Origin: Hemerocallis citrina | Taxonomy: Eukaryota; Streptophyta; Magnoliopsida; Asparagales; Asphodelaceae | Assembly: GCA_017893485.1 (NCBI GenBank) | Contig: JACEHZ010000369.1 | Span: 186,001 to 250,000, forward strand | Length of the DNA: 64,000 nt | Direction of reading: 5' to 3' | Shown here: in pieces, positions 1 through 11,155 of the stretch | Layout: each line of letters begins with the position of its first letter | Numbering within the stretch: the stretch's first letter is position 1 | Notes under the pieces: generated by a model | Told to the model about the DNA's origin: nothing | Seen by the model: only the letters and a program-made list of their open reading frames with translations | Database searches by the model: none | Made by a program: the position numbers and the translations under genes

Positions 1-540
1 AACTAGTCATGCCAATCTCCTATCTTCCATACAAAACATTGATGGAGGAACATTCACATTTGGTGACAACAATAAAGAAAGGTCATAGGAATTGGTATGG
101 TCGGTAAGCACACTAACCCCTTTATAGAAGATGTCTTATTAGTTAGTGGACTTAAGCATAACCTATTAAGTATTAGCTAACTTTGTGATAAGGGTTATAA
201 AATTATGTTTGAAAAAGATGCATGTTTAATTTATGACTCTACCATGCAAAATATAATTTTTCAAGGTTTTAGGAAAAATAACATTTATGAATTGTGTTTA
301 AAAGCATATGAGTTTTTGAATAATTTTTGCTTAGTAGCTTCTAATAATGATTCTTGGTTTTGGCATAGACGTTTTGGCCATGTGAATATAAAAAATCTCT
401 CTAAATTATCTAAGTACAACCTAGTTAACGGGCTGCCATGACTATCCTTTAAAAAGGATAAGTTATGTGATGCATGTCAACTAGGTAAACAAATTAAATC
501 TACTTTTAAAACAAAAGAAGTAATTTCTACTAGTAGGCCG
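1..540 (+). pseudogene. copia A protease end and gag-pre-integrase, degraded
   Basis: The first bases still encode the residues after the protease active site (HANLLSSIQ, then DGGTFTFGDNN). The GAG-pre-integrase domain follows with SGLKHNLLSIS, WHRRFGHVN and CDACQLGKQ. The histidines and cysteines of this zinc-binding stretch are present. In-frame stops occur at about 178-180 and 439-441, and there are early stops near 88 and 128. An intact copy would release the integrase N-terminal HHCC domain from the polyprotein. The same region in the minus-strand relative is at about 26121-26680. Confidence 0.85.
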
Positions 541-1182
541 CTCGAATTAATTCACATGGATTTATTTGGCCCTACTAGAGTTGCTTCTTTAAATAAAAAT
601 AGGTATGTATTTGTTTTAGTAGACAATTTTTCACGATTCACTTGGACTTTCTTTTTAAAACATAATAATGATGCTTTTGAAGAATTTGCTAATTTTTGTA
701 AACGAATTCAAAATCAAAAGTCTCTAACCATAGTCACTATTAGAAGTGATCATGGTGGAGAATTTGAAAATAAAACATTTGCAGAATATTGCAACAAGAA
801 TGACATAATTCATTCATTTGCATTTCTTAGAGCTTCACCACAAAATAGAGTGGTTGAAAGGAAGAATAGGACTTCGCAAGAATGTGCACGTACCATGCTT
901 GTTGAAAGCAATTTACCTAAGTATTTTTGGGCTGAAGTCGTTGCTACAGCTTGTTATGTTTTAAATAAAATTTTGATTAGGCCTAAGCTAAAGAAAATAT
1001 GTTATGAGCTATTTTTTGATAGAATTCCTAAGGTCTCTTACTTTAAAATATTTGGATGTAAGTGTTTTATTATGAACACTAAGGATAATTTAGATAAGTT
1101 TGATCCAAAATCTAATGAGGGTATCTTTGTAGGATACTCAGATAGGAGTAAGGCATATGAATCTTCAACAAGTCAACAATGA
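541..1182 (+). pseudogene. copia A integrase
   Basis: Catalytic core of a Ty1/copia integrase (rve fold), which inserts the cDNA into the host genome. An open stretch of 208 codons starts at 556. The DDE triad is visible: the Asp in HMDLFGP, the Asp in IRSDHGGEFEN and the Glu in VVERKNRT. The core is followed by the copia-specific FWAEVVATACYVLNK and FGCKCFI blocks. PQNRVVER replaces the usual PQNGVVER, so one glycine is lost. The frame breaks near 1180 and the following linker continues in another frame. Close to the minus-strand copy at 25500-26120. Confidence 0.92.
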
Positions 1183-2640
1183 CTATTGAAGAATCCATGC
1201 ATGTTGCATTTGATGAATCTCTGTCTTCATCGACTTTAATTGAAGATGATGAAACTAATTCATCGCCTTTAAATAAAGTAATTACATCTTTAGAACAAAC
1301 TAGTCTTGCAGATAAGTCGACCGATAAGGAAGTCAAGTCGACTGCTGTAAATCAGCCGACTGATGGACTTGTCAAGTCGACTGATCCTGTTGTGATGTCT
1401 CCAACTTTACCAAAGTCTTTTGTTGAAGTTAGAGATCATCCTCACGACTTAATAATTGGTGACATTTCATATGGTATTCAGATGAGATCACATGTTAACA
1501 TGATATCTCACACAGCTTTCTTGTCGGATTTTGAACCAAAGAATAAAGCTTGTGAGAATGAATTTTGGATGAATGCCATGCAAGATGAGTTAAACCAATT
1601 CATAAGGAATGATGTATGGATTTAGTTCCACGACCTCCTGATTATACTATAATTGGTACTAAATGGGTATTCAAGAATGAGTTAGATGAATCAGGACAAG
1701 TTGTTAGGAACAAAGCTAGACTAGTTGCTCAAGGGTGTAATCAAGAAAAAGGCATAGATTTTGATGAAACATATGCTCCTATTAATAGATTAGAATCAAT
1801 TCGTATCTTATTATCTTTTGCGTGTTTTATGAATTTTACACTTTTTCAAATGGATGTTAAAAGTGCATTCCTTAATGGGTTTATAAAGGAAGATGTTTAT
1901 GTTAAACAACCACAAGGTTTTGAACATGAACAATTCCCAAACGACATTTTTAAATTGAAAAAGACTTTATACGGTCTTAAACAAGCACCTCGTGCTTGGT
2001 ATGATCGATTGAAGATTTTTCTTTTAGAAACAAGTTTTGAAATAGGTAAAGTAGTTACTACTTTGTTTATTAGAAGAATTAAGAATGATATTTTAATCAT
2101 ACAAATATATGTTGATGACATAATTTTCGGTTCTACTGTTAGTAATTTGTGTCAATTGTTTGCTAACACCATGAAAAACGAGTTTGAGATGAGTCACAGG
2201 GTGAACTCAATTATTTCCTTAGACTACAAATTAAGCAGTTACATAATGGTATATTTATTAATCAAGAAAAATATGCTAAGAAATTACTCAAACAGTTTAA
2301 CATGGATAGCACGAGTAGTAAGACCACACCTATGGCTACTACCACTATCCTTGACAAAGATGAATTAGGTAAGAGTGTCGATCAGAAACTCTATCAAGGT
2401 ATGATTGGCTCACTCTTATATATAACTACTACTAGACCGGATATTATGTTTAGTGTATGTTTGTGTTCTAGATATCAGTCAAGTCCTAAAGAGTCTCACT
2501 TAAAAGCTGTGAAACGCATTTTATGATATATTAAAGGCACGTCTGATTATGGTCTATTTTATCAACGCACCGACAACTTTCAACTTTTGTCATATAGTGA
2601 TGCGGATTTTGCCGGTAGTAAAACTACCGCAAGAGCACTA
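1179..2640 (+). pseudogene. copia A linker and reverse transcriptase
   Basis: A variable linker (1179-1600) leads into a Ty1/copia reverse transcriptase (RVT_2 family). Visible blocks are GTKWVFKNELDESG, KARLVAQGCNQE, QMDVKSAFLNG, LYGLKQAPRAWYDRL and the active site QIYVDDIIFGST with both catalytic aspartates. The linker encodes a repeated KSTD peptide because the DNA word AGTCGACTG recurs there. Frames change near 1616 (stop in VW-I), near 2200 (after EFEMSHR) and at 2524, so no full-length enzyme can be made. The thumb region continues to VDQKLYQGMIGSLLYI. Confidence 0.92.
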
Positions 2641-3017
2641 GTGGGACATGTCACTATTTGGTATATTCACTAGTCTCTTTGTGCAGTAAGAAGCAAAATT
2701 CGGTATCCCTATCTTCTACAGAAGCTGAATATATCGCTGCAAGTTTGGCTTGTGCCCAAATTTTGTGGATGAAACAAACCCTATTGGACTATGGTATTTC
2801 ATTTGAAAAACCTTCAAGAATGTGTGATAATACCAGTGCCATTAACTTATCTAAAAATCCGGTTCAATACTCACGTAGGAAACATATTGATATTCGACAT
2901 CACTTTTTACGTGATCATGTTTTAAAGGGATACATTTCTTTAGACTTTATTTTTACTGATAAACAGGCAGCTGACATTTTTACCAAACCTCTTAAGGAAG
3001 ACACCTTTATTACCTAA
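2560..3017 (+). pseudogene. copia A RNase H
   Basis: The RNase H domain that ends Ty1/copia pol and degrades the RNA strand of the RNA-DNA hybrid. SYSDADF begins the domain. After a frame change near 2650 come SLSSTEAEYIAASLAC, CDNTSAINLSKNP, KHIDIRHHFLRDHV and ADIFTKPLKEDTFI. The acidic residues of the DADF, STEAEY and CDN blocks are present. The stop follows at about 3015. The usual S-G-T segment between the first and second blocks is disturbed by an indel. Confidence 0.9.
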
Positions 3018-3616
3018 AGAAGAGAACTAGGGATTTGTAGTTCATGATGTTTCTTGAATTTTTTTCTGGTAAGTCGACTTACAAGTATTGTTCGGTCGAC
3101 GGCCAAGTATCTTTTATTTTTCTAAATTTTTATCTGAGTTTTATGCTCTGGACAGTCGACTGTGCATAGTACCCAGTCGACTGACCAGTTGTATTAATGC
3201 TATGTTCAATTTTCCACTTTGATTCTCGACTAAGTCGACTGCCCCTTAATACCAGTCGACTGTCGCGAATCAGTTTTCTTAAAATTCGAATTTGGCACTT
3301 CTTTTGAGGCAACTTTTCCCTTTCTATGTATAAATTTGTCTTTGTTTGTCATTTTGCTATGTACTTTTTTGTGGTTTATTTTTTTCCTCCATTTTTTTGT
3401 TGATGACAAAGGGGGAGAAAATATAGCTATAATCTATCATTGTGTTGCTTTGTGTTGTTTTGTGCATGTTTTGTGATGCATATCTTTGTGTGTATCTTAG
3501 TGCATGTTTCATACATATGCATGTTGTACATTTGATAGGGAGAGCATGTGAGCATTTGTAATATTTATTTCCATCATTATAAGCTATTGTGTTGTCATCA
3601 TCAAAAAGGGGGAGAA
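3018..3616 (+). other. copia A post-pol spacer with two polypurine tracts
   Basis: No coding frame is recognisable between RNase H and the 3' LTR. In the full-length relative this interval carries a third ORF, which is missing here. The spacer holds several AGTCGACTG-type palindromes (about 3070-3270). It also has two GGGGGAGAA tracts, at 3411-3419 and 3608-3616. The second touches the LTR start and is the primer site for plus-strand synthesis. Confidence 0.75.
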
Positions 3617-5155
3617 TGTTGATTCTTGATTTTGATGATTACAATACAATGCAAAGTTGTTGTGCTACCTCTCATATATTGCAGGTTGTATCAAAGTTTA
3701 TCATGTATGATACACAAAGGCTTCAAAGCAAATTGATCAAGCAAGTTGTTCTGAAGCTTCTGAAGAATGATCAAGCAAAGCTTCATACAAGGACAATGGC
3801 TAAAGCTCCATCTCAAGACTCAAGACTCAAGACAAGATCTATGCTTCAATTTGTTGGATTAAGTGTCTTGTAACAATTGTAACTTTTTTATTTTTTAGTC
3901 TTAGAAATTCTGTAATAGCCTTGTCACACACACTCATACATATCTTTAAAATAATTGAGTGTTTTTCAAACTTAAAAAGATCAAAAAAAGATTGAAAAAG
4001 CTCAGCTGTTAAGTACCAGTCGATGGCCATTAGGCACCAGTCGACTGTCCTAGTACGAAACTGTGTGAACTTATTCAAACTCTAACCAGTCGACTCATAA
4101 CGGCAACCCAGTCGACTGTTCAAGCCATTTTGAAAGATTTCTGATTTCAAATTTTATTTTTTTTCGAATTCAAAAGATTTATTTCTGTTAGTCGACAGTT
4201 GGTACAACTGCTTCTCAACGTCCTGTGATTCTAACTCTATAAATAGAGTGTAGAAATCACTTGGAAAAGGTTACAAAACAATACTCTCTTTTACAAGCTT
4301 TCAAGTACTTATTTTCAAAAAGAGAACAAGATTTTACAAGCTTTCAAATCCTCTAAGTTCTTGGTTCTCTGTTTTCAGTCCAATATAACACTGATTTCGT
4401 TTTGGACTGATTTCAGAAGTGACCTATTAGCCTCCATACACAAATCACAATCACAACAAGGCTATCGGTTGATTCTAACTCTTTCATTGTTCTTTCTTTC
4501 ACTCTCGGTTTGTGAGAGTGGTCCTCGCGGTTGGAGAGTAGGACTCTTGGATGAAGAGTCGGTTTTCACTCTCGGTTGTGAGAGTGGTTCCTCTCGGTTG
4601 GAGAGTAGGGCTCTAGAGTGTAGAGTCGGGTTTTCACTATTGGTGGAAGAGTGGGATGCTTTCTCTAGTGGTGAGAAAGGGCTACGGCTTGGACAAGGTT
4701 GTTGTCTAATGCCGTAGGGTTTTCTTGTACATTTTTCAAGAATAGTGGAAAATCTCAAGTGGTTTGCTTTGGGACTGGATGTAGGTCTGGAGGACCGAAC
4801 CAGGATACATCGTGTGTACTCTGTAGTTGTATCTCTTTGAACTTGTATTTCATTTTCTTGCTTTTTAATTTCTTTGTGAAACTTGTTTAGAGAGTCGACC
4901 GCGTCTCCTTTTAAGTCGACTGGTCAGACTTGTACTACATACTCTCTGAAAACCTGTCTGGTAAGTCGACTGGTTCTTTTATAAGTCAACTGATTAGACT
5001 CGTCTTAAAATACTCTTCTTTACTGTCACCCCAGTCGACTGGTTTCTCTTTTCAAGTTGACTGGTCAGAAGAAAAGTTCATTTCCGCAATTATTTTTTAT
5101 AAAACACTATTCACCCTCCATCTAGTGTTTCTTGCCTTGCCTACAGGATCCAATA
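3617..5155 (+). repeat. 3' LTR of copia element A
   Basis: Starts TGTTGATTCTTGATTTTGATG directly after a polypurine tract and ends CAGGATCCAATA, where the final CA has become TA. It aligns along its length with the LTRs at 18830-20253 and 28528-36633 on the minus strand. It contains clusters of the AGTCGACT palindrome at 4015-4200 and 4890-5070, and an internal repeat of CTCGGTT...GAGAGT units at about 4500-4650. Open frames inside it are incidental. Confidence 0.93.
4238..4246 (+). promoter_or_regulatory. TATA box in copia A LTR
   Basis: TATAAATAG lies about 620 bases into the LTR. The same position in the related minus-strand LTR reads TATAAAAA, so this is the likely U3 promoter element. 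Confidence 0.6.
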
Positions 5156-5520
5156 ATGAGAAGAACTATCCCACGCATGATCTGGAGCTTGCGGCCATGG
5201 TTTTTGCCTTAAAGTTGTGGAGGCATTATTTGCTTGGGGATAGAGTGGAGATATTCACAGATCACAAGAGCCTCAAGTACGTGTTCACACAGAAGGAGTT
5301 GAACATGAGGCAAAGGAGATGGTTGGAATTGATGGTAGATTTTGACATCAATTTGCAGTATCACCCGGGCAGAGTAAACTTTGTTCTTGATGCTTTGAGT
5401 AGGAGGCCTGCCGCTATGTTCCTTACTGCGCAAAAGGAAATTGTGGAGGACATGAGGAGGCTGAAGTTGGATGTGTTACTTTCTGGATCAGATCAGCAGT
5501 TCTTGATGTTGCAGTTGTAG
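5156..5520 (+). pseudogene. gypsy A RNase H fragment
   Basis: The frame resumes at [19 protein letters not shown], the central block of a Ty3/gypsy RNase [34 protein letters not shown] and [17 protein letters not shown] follow. The part before this block is missing because copia element A interrupts it. The catalytic Glu of DLELAA and the Asp of TDHKSL are present. The frame ends at 5518-5520, where a 25-bp direct duplication (5516-5540 and 5541-5565) shifts it. Confidence 0.92.
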
Positions 5521-5721
5521 TCTTCTTTGATTGAGCAGATTGTAGTCTTCTTTGATTGAGCAGATTAAGGGAGCCCAAGTGGGTGACCCACACTTATAGT
5601 AGTTTCGAGGTGAGGTGGAAAGAGTTGATTTGGTCATTCATGCTGATGAGTCGCTTCGTTTTGGCTTTAGGTTGTGTGTACCTAGAGGGTAAGTCAGGAA
5701 GAAGCTACTAGAGGAAGCTCA

Positions 5722-6480
5722 TTGGTCTCCGTATTCTATTCATCCTGGTGGTACCAAGATGTACAAGAACTTGAAGCAACATTTCTGGCGGCATGGCATG
5801 AAGAGGCATGCGGCTCGCATTGTCGCCCAGTGCCTGATCTGTCAGCAGGTGAAGGTAGAGCATCAGAGGACCGTAGGACTTTTGCAACCTCTTCCGATCC
5901 AGAGTGGAAGTGGGAGCATATCACGATGGACTTTGTGATAGCTTTGCCAAGGAGTCCCAAGGGTCATAATGATATCTGGGTGATCGTGGATCGGCTGACG
6001 AAGTGTTCTCACTTCATTCTTTTCTGTATGGGTCAGTTCACGGAGAGTTTTGCCGAGAGGTATGTTCAGGAGGTTGTTCGTGGAGTTCCTGTTAGTATCG
6101 TATCGGATAGAGATACGAGATTCAGGTCTCAGTTCTGGGAGAGTCTCCAGAAGAGCTTGGGTAATAAGTTGAGCTACAGTTCAGCGTTCCATCCTCAGAT
6201 GGATGGGCAGTCTGAAAGGATGATTCAGACCCTAGAAGACATGCTGAGATCCTGCGTTCTTCAGTTTGGAGGTTCGTGGGTAGATCATCTTCACTTAGCC
6301 GAGTTCTCTTATAATAACAGTTACCAAGCGAGTCTCAAGGCTGCTCCATTTGAAGCTTTGTATGGGCGCAAGTGTAGATCGCCGGTCTGTTGGGATGATA
6401 TCGATGAGAGGAAGCTTTTGGGCCCTGAGTTGATCACAAAGACAGTTGATGCTGTGGCTCAGATCTGGAGGCACTTGTAG
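5722..6480 (+). pseudogene. gypsy A integrase
   Basis: Ty3/gypsy integrase. The N-terminal HHCC zinc finger is readable in a shifted frame at about 5737-5870 (HPGGTKMYKNLKQHFWRHG, then CLICQQVK). The core follows as WKWEHITMDFV, VDRLTKCSHF, VSDRDTRFRSQFW, and HPQMDGQSERMIQTLEDM with the catalytic Glu. The block GRKCRSPVCWDD marks the end of the core. The leucine-histidine pair normally found before GVPVS is missing, leaving VVRGVPVS. A TAG at 6478-6480 and others near 6507 and 6574 stop translation. Confidence 0.92.
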
Positions 6481-6483
6481 GCT

Positions 6484-6951
6484 GCTCAGGATAGGCAGAA
6501 GAAGTAGGCTGACTGTCGTTGTAGACCTATAGAGTTTGAGGCAGGCGAGCATGTGTTCCTCAAGGTATCGCCTTAGAAAGGTGTTACCCGTTTTGGAGGT
6601 GGGGGCAAGTTGAGTCCTCGTCCATTCGATATTGTGGAACGTGTGGGCAAGGTAGATTACAGGCTCGCATTGCCGCCAGCCTTAGTGGGTGTTCATGATG
6701 TATTCCATGTTTCTCAGCTCAGGAAATACATCAGGGATGACAATCATGTGGTTGATTACTCAGACTTGTCTGTGAGGCCGGACTTGTCCTGTGAAATTCG
6801 ACCAGTTTATATCTTAGGCCGTCGAGAGAAGGTGTTGAAGAATAGAGTCATCAAGTTGGTTCGAGTTTCTTGGAATCCTTACTCTCCAAGTGGGTTGACT
6901 TGGGAGTTGGAGGAGGACATTCGGAAGAGGTTTCCTCATTTGTTTGAGTAG
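6484..6951 (+). pseudogene. gypsy A integrase C-terminus and chromodomain-like tail
   Basis: Continues the integrase past in-frame stops. GDHVFLKV-like and RFGGGGKLSPR blocks lead to the GPFD/VERVGKVDYRLALPP block, FHVSQLRKYI and a C-terminal chromodomain-like segment: VIKLVRVSWN, then LTWELEEDIRKRFPHLFE and a stop at 6951. In chromoviruses this tail guides integration toward particular chromatin. The aromatic residues expected of a functional chromodomain cannot all be assigned. Confidence 0.88.
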
Positions 6952-7047
6952 CTGTTTTGCTTTGTTTTGTTTTGTTTCGGGGTTTTCCCTATGTATCTCT
7001 TGTATGAATTTCAAGAACGAAATTCTTCTTGTAAGGTGGGTAGGATC

Positions 7048-10000
7048 TGTAACCCCTATTTTTTCCTATTTTGGATTTTTATTGTATTCTTATTTTCTTT
7101 CTTGATTATTGTATCTCGATTCTCTCTATTATGTGATTTTGCTTTTCTTGGGTCCATTTATTTTCTCTTGATCATTCTGTTCTATTTTCTCCTATTTTTG
7201 GCTCATTGCAAATTTTGCTCTTCGTGATTTGAGTTTGAGTTATTCCGTTATATGTTCATCTCATTATTTTATGCTTGTTCATATCTTTTTGGAGCCTAAA
7301 CTTGTACCCTAAACCCACAAGCCTGCAACCCAAAACCTCAATTTCTTAATCTCTATAAATACCATTATTAAACCCTAATTATTTATTCCTATCCCTCTCT
7401 CTGCCGCTTTCTCTCTCCCCCTCCCATCTCCTCTGTTTTCGTCTTCAGCCAAGCCCAACCGCTCCCCGTGCTCCGATCGCCTCTCCGACCACCACCATCG
7501 ACCTCTCACCCTCTTCGTCGTCGCCCTAGTTGCCCTTGTCACCTTCGACCATCCCCATCGTCATCTCATTCCCCGTCGTCACCCCCTTGTTCCCATCACC
7601 ATCCACCGAGTCACTTTGCCGCCATTACCCATTTCCGAGCCGCCATCTCGTCTTCGCCCTCCGTGCACCCCCGCATCCACCGCAGGTCCCCTCGTCGTCG
7701 TCGTCGTCCAAGCCCGAGCCCTCACCGTTCCTGTTCCTCGGTTTCGTCAAGAAATAGAGTCCGTCGATTCGCCGTTTTCCCGCCACTGCGTCGCTTCCCC
7801 ACCACAGCACCGCCGCCGTCGTCATCACCGCCCTTACCGTGGTTGCCGTTGCCGTCGCTAGTCGCCAGCCATCGCCGTGTTCACCATCCCCTCTCCCGCC
7901 AATATTCTCTCTCTCTATCAAGTAGAGGAAGGAGAAGCACAGTGGACTTGGGTGTTTGCTGTTGTGTGAGGTGGGATCTGGTACTCACCATTTGGTGTTT
8001 TGCTTGGGATCCGTTGTGCTTGCTGATTGTGTGCTCTGAGTTGTGCTTGTTGAGTTTCTTTTGGACTTGGTCTTGCTGTTCGCTGTTTTTGTGCGTGACT
8101 CATCCGTGTTTTGGTTCGTCGCCTGGGATTCTAATCTCATTATTCTATATATTTGAATCTACTAAATAATAGGCAAGTCTCTTCTTGAACTAATATTTTG
8201 TTTTGTTCAAGATCCCTTGATCTCTGCAAGTAGATCCAGTCCTTTTCTTTATTATACTACTATTTGAAATTCCGTTAAGTCTATTGAAGGTTTATACGAA
8301 CTAACCCGAGATATTTTTAACATCATGTCGCTATCTTTGATCAAAAACCTAGTCCCTCTTGTACATTGCATATGCACAATTACATGAAAAATAACTAAAT
8401 TCATGTTGTTGACCCGTTGATGAATTGTATACATGTTAGATTGAATATGATTAAATGAATTAATTACCATGCTTATGAAATTGCATCTTAGAACTAAAAT
8501 TATGCATGTTAAACACCTAAGAACACTTTGATTATTAAATTGCATGAAATATATGGTTGTATGATTTAATTATTGCCTATCCATGTCAAAATATATTCTG
8601 GACTACTAGTTGTTTCTCATCAGATTTTCGACCATGTTTCTATCGTATTTTGAAATAACTTTCTGAACATGAAATTTATCCCCAGAAGTCTAGTTTACTA
8701 CCCTTTATACGGATTTGAATTCCGATGTGTAATTTGTTAGATATCATCATTTTAGCACAGCTGTGTCAGAGTTTTCAGATTCACAAATGCATGCGTACCT
8801 TGCTGTTTCATAATTTATTTGACCATGCTAACAGTAAAATAAAAATCTAAAATAAATTTGGGTGAACCTAGACATGTGTAGGAACTACCATGAATTTTTA
8901 TAGATTTATTTAATGAGTTTTCTGATTTGAAACAAATAGGTGAGCACAATTTACAACTTGCTGCCTAAACATAAAATCTGAAAAGAATAGGATTTTCACC
9001 ATAGTTCCCGTAGCTTTCATATGTCATATATATATTCGCTGGAACCGGTAGAGAATCTACTTTCTAGAATTTCTGACGGATCTAGATTTGCTTTTCTGTA
9101 TTAGCGGTAACTTTTATTTTTGTACAGCAAGGTCATGCTATCCTGATTATGTGAGTGTGCAAATTTAATGTGTTTGCTTCGTGATTTGTCTGTAACGAGT
9201 AGAATTAATCACACTTAGTATCATACAATATTGACACCTTCTTGGATGCTCACATAGCATGAAAATAAACTATTAACAAGTCGGGATATTATGGGTAGAC
9301 TTGGTAGTGAACGATCGGAAAATATACTCGGTAAAGGCCTTCTTGCTCGCATGAACTCTTGAAATGGAAGGAGGAGAAATATTGATTGGAAGGAGAAGTA
9401 TTGATTGCAAATTATTGATTGTTAATTATTGATTGTAAATTATCGCCATCTCGACGCCGAGTACATGATCCGTGAATTCACCATCAGTCTAAAACGTTTA
9501 CTGTGTGTTTGCGCCGAACCTGTGGAATGAGACGCAGTAGTACATGCACTAGATAGAATAATAAAATGATTAATAACCTGCATTTATCATCTCATGCTTG
9601 ATCCTGTATTGAACTTGATTTGACATCACTCATTACATGTGTGATTAATTGTAGGCCATTGATATTATTGCCTGCTCTTTGCTTTGTTCTTTGACTTTGA
9701 ACCTGTTCCTTTTTCTTGGATATACATACTTTCTTTATCCTCTATTTTTCTCTACTTGCTGTCCATGACTTTCTCTAAGGACATTCTTTTCTTTCTTTTT
9801 AGATCAAGTATTCACAGGTACCGAAGGACCTCTACCAGAAGGAATTGGTGAGCAACGATTCTAAAGATGGAGTCCAAGATTGCGCTGCTTAATTTATTTA
9901 TTGCTTGATTATTTTTCTAGATGTTGGATATTGTGTTGGATGTTATTATTGTTGGATTATTTCATTTATTATGGAAGTTATCTTTGATTCATGTGATTAT

Positions 10001-10134
10001 ATCTCCTTGCGTGGTTGTGTTTGTTGTTGCGTATTGTTGAGTTAGTCTGGTATAGCTTATGGATAGTGTTTACATCATTCGCTGGGCCTACGTAAAGTAC
10101 TCGTATTCTGTATTTTGGAAAGCGGGGCATGACA
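7048..10134 (+). repeat. LTR of gypsy element A
   Basis: Begins TGTAACCCCTATTT after the lead GTAAGGTGGGTAGGATC and ends GGGGCATGACA. It shares its structure with the LTR at 11156-14170: CTATAAATA box, CT-rich leader, TTTCTGACGGATC motif near 9075, a CTCTAAGGACA block near 9775, and a GTACTCGTATTCTGTATTTTGG-type end. Length is 3,087 bp. The Pro/Ser-rich open frames at 7468-8169 lie in its CT-rich leader and are not treated as genes. Confidence 0.85.
7354..7361 (+). promoter_or_regulatory. TATA box in gypsy A LTR
   Basis: TATAAATA about 300 bases into the LTR, at the same relative place as in the sibling LTR (11438). A pyrimidine-rich leader follows, as expected around a retrotransposon transcription start. 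Confidence 0.55.
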
Positions 10135-11068
10135 GTCAGTCTACGGAGAGCCTTGCAGAGAAGTATATGCAGGAGATTGTGAGATTGCATGGTGTTCCTG
10201 TCAGTATTATATCAGACAGAGATACTAGATTCATATATCAATTCTGGGAGAGTCTTCAGAACAGCCTTGAGAGTAAGCTAAAGTTCTGTACCGCATTCCA
10301 TCCGCAGTCAGATGGACAATCAGAGAGGACTATTCAGACATTAGAGGATATGTTGAGGTCATGTGTGCTTCAGTTTGGAGGATCTTGGGAAGATCATCTA
10401 CACTTGGTGGAGTTTTCATAAAATAATAGCTACCAAGCTAGTCTTCAGGCAGCTCCATATGAAGTTTTGTATGGTCGGAAGTGTAGATTACCAGTGTGCT
10501 GGGATGACATTGGTGAGAGGAACCTTTTGGGGTCAGAATTGATCACGAGGACTGTTGATATAGTGGCCCAGATCAGGAAGCATTTGCAAGCTGTACAGTA
10601 CAGGCAGAGGAAATGGGCAGATATGCACAGGAGTCTGTTAGAGTTCGAAGTGGGTGATCATGTGTTCCTCAAGGTGTCTCCATGGATAGGTGTGATTCGA
10701 TTTGGTGGTGGGGGTAAGTTGAGCCCTAGATTTATTGGTCCTTTCGATGTGATGGAGTGAGTAGGCAAGGTGGCCTACAGACTCGCGTTGCCGCCAACTT
10801 TTTCTGGAGTGCATGACGTCTTCTATGTTTCTCAGCTCAGGAAGTATGTCAGAGATGATAATCATGTTATTGAGTATTCGGAATTGTCGGTTCGACCAAA
10901 TTTGTCTTGTGAGATTCATCCAGTGTCGATTGTGGACCGCGACAGAAGATTTTGAAGAATAAGGTTATCAAGTTGGTTCGTGTCGCTTGGAATCCTCACT
11001 CGCCTGGTGAGTTGACTTGGGAGCTTGAAGATGTGATTCGAAAGAGGTTTCCCCATCTTTTTGAGTAG
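10135..11068 (+). pseudogene. gypsy B integrase end and chromodomain-like tail
   Basis: Reads QSTESLAEKYMQEIVRLHG then VSIISDRDTRF, HPQSDGQSERTIQTLEDML and GGSWEDHLHLVEFS. A stop at 10419 replaces the tyrosine codon of the conserved FSYNNSYQAS block. Coding continues with YGRKCRLPVCWDD, VGDHVFLKVSPW, FIGPFDVME (stop), GKVAYRLALPP and FYVSQLRKYV. After a frameshift near 10950 it ends with VIKLVRVAWN and WELEDVIRKRFPHLFE, with the stop at 11066-11068. It retains the RLHGVPVS that element A has lost, so the two copies decayed independently. Confidence 0.9.
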
Positions 11069-11155
11069 TTTTTGTTCTTTCCTTTTCTTCGGGGATACCC
11101 TACTGCCACTTGCTTAAATTTCGAGGACAAAATTTTATTGTAAGGTGGGGAGGAT

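Larger units (their letters stand above)
1..5155 (+). mobile_element. SIRE/Maximus-like Ty1/copia element A, 3' part
   Basis: The window opens inside the protease/gag-pre-integrase part of a Ty1/copia polyprotein. Integrase, reverse transcriptase and RNase H follow in copia order, then a noncoding spacer, a polypurine tract and a 1.5 kb 3' LTR. The domain order, the long LTR and the spacer after pol fit the SIRE/Maximus lineage. A full-length relative lies on the other strand at 18830-36633. The element sits in the RNase H region of a gypsy element: the base run ATGAG just after the LTR continues that frame and should be the target duplication. The 5' half and 5' LTR lie left of the window. 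Frameshifts and stops make it non-autonomous. Confidence 0.93.
5156..10134 (+). mobile_element. Ty3/gypsy element A (Tekay/Del-like chromovirus), 3' part
   Basis: RNase H, integrase and a C-terminal chromodomain-like region are followed by an LTR of about 3.1 kb that begins TGTAACCCC behind the conserved lead GGTGGGTAGGATC. The domain order, the REIRPVxIL...WELEEDI tail and the very long LTR suit the Tekay/Del chromovirus group. The 5' part lies left of the window, separated by copia element A. The LTR end at 10134 abuts integrase sequence of a second element of the same family, so element A is probably nested in element B. Reading frames are broken several times. Confidence 0.88.

Noticed and set aside
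3589..4717. Open frames within the copia A LTR (3589-3873, 4361-4717)
   Set aside because: They lie in LTR U3/R sequence, have no known motif and are not conserved in the homologous LTRs.
7468..8169. 233-codon open frame in the gypsy A LTR
   Set aside because: Ser/Pro/Arg-rich translation of a CT-rich leader inside an LTR; overlapping frames are open too, and the sibling LTR has no conserved counterpart.
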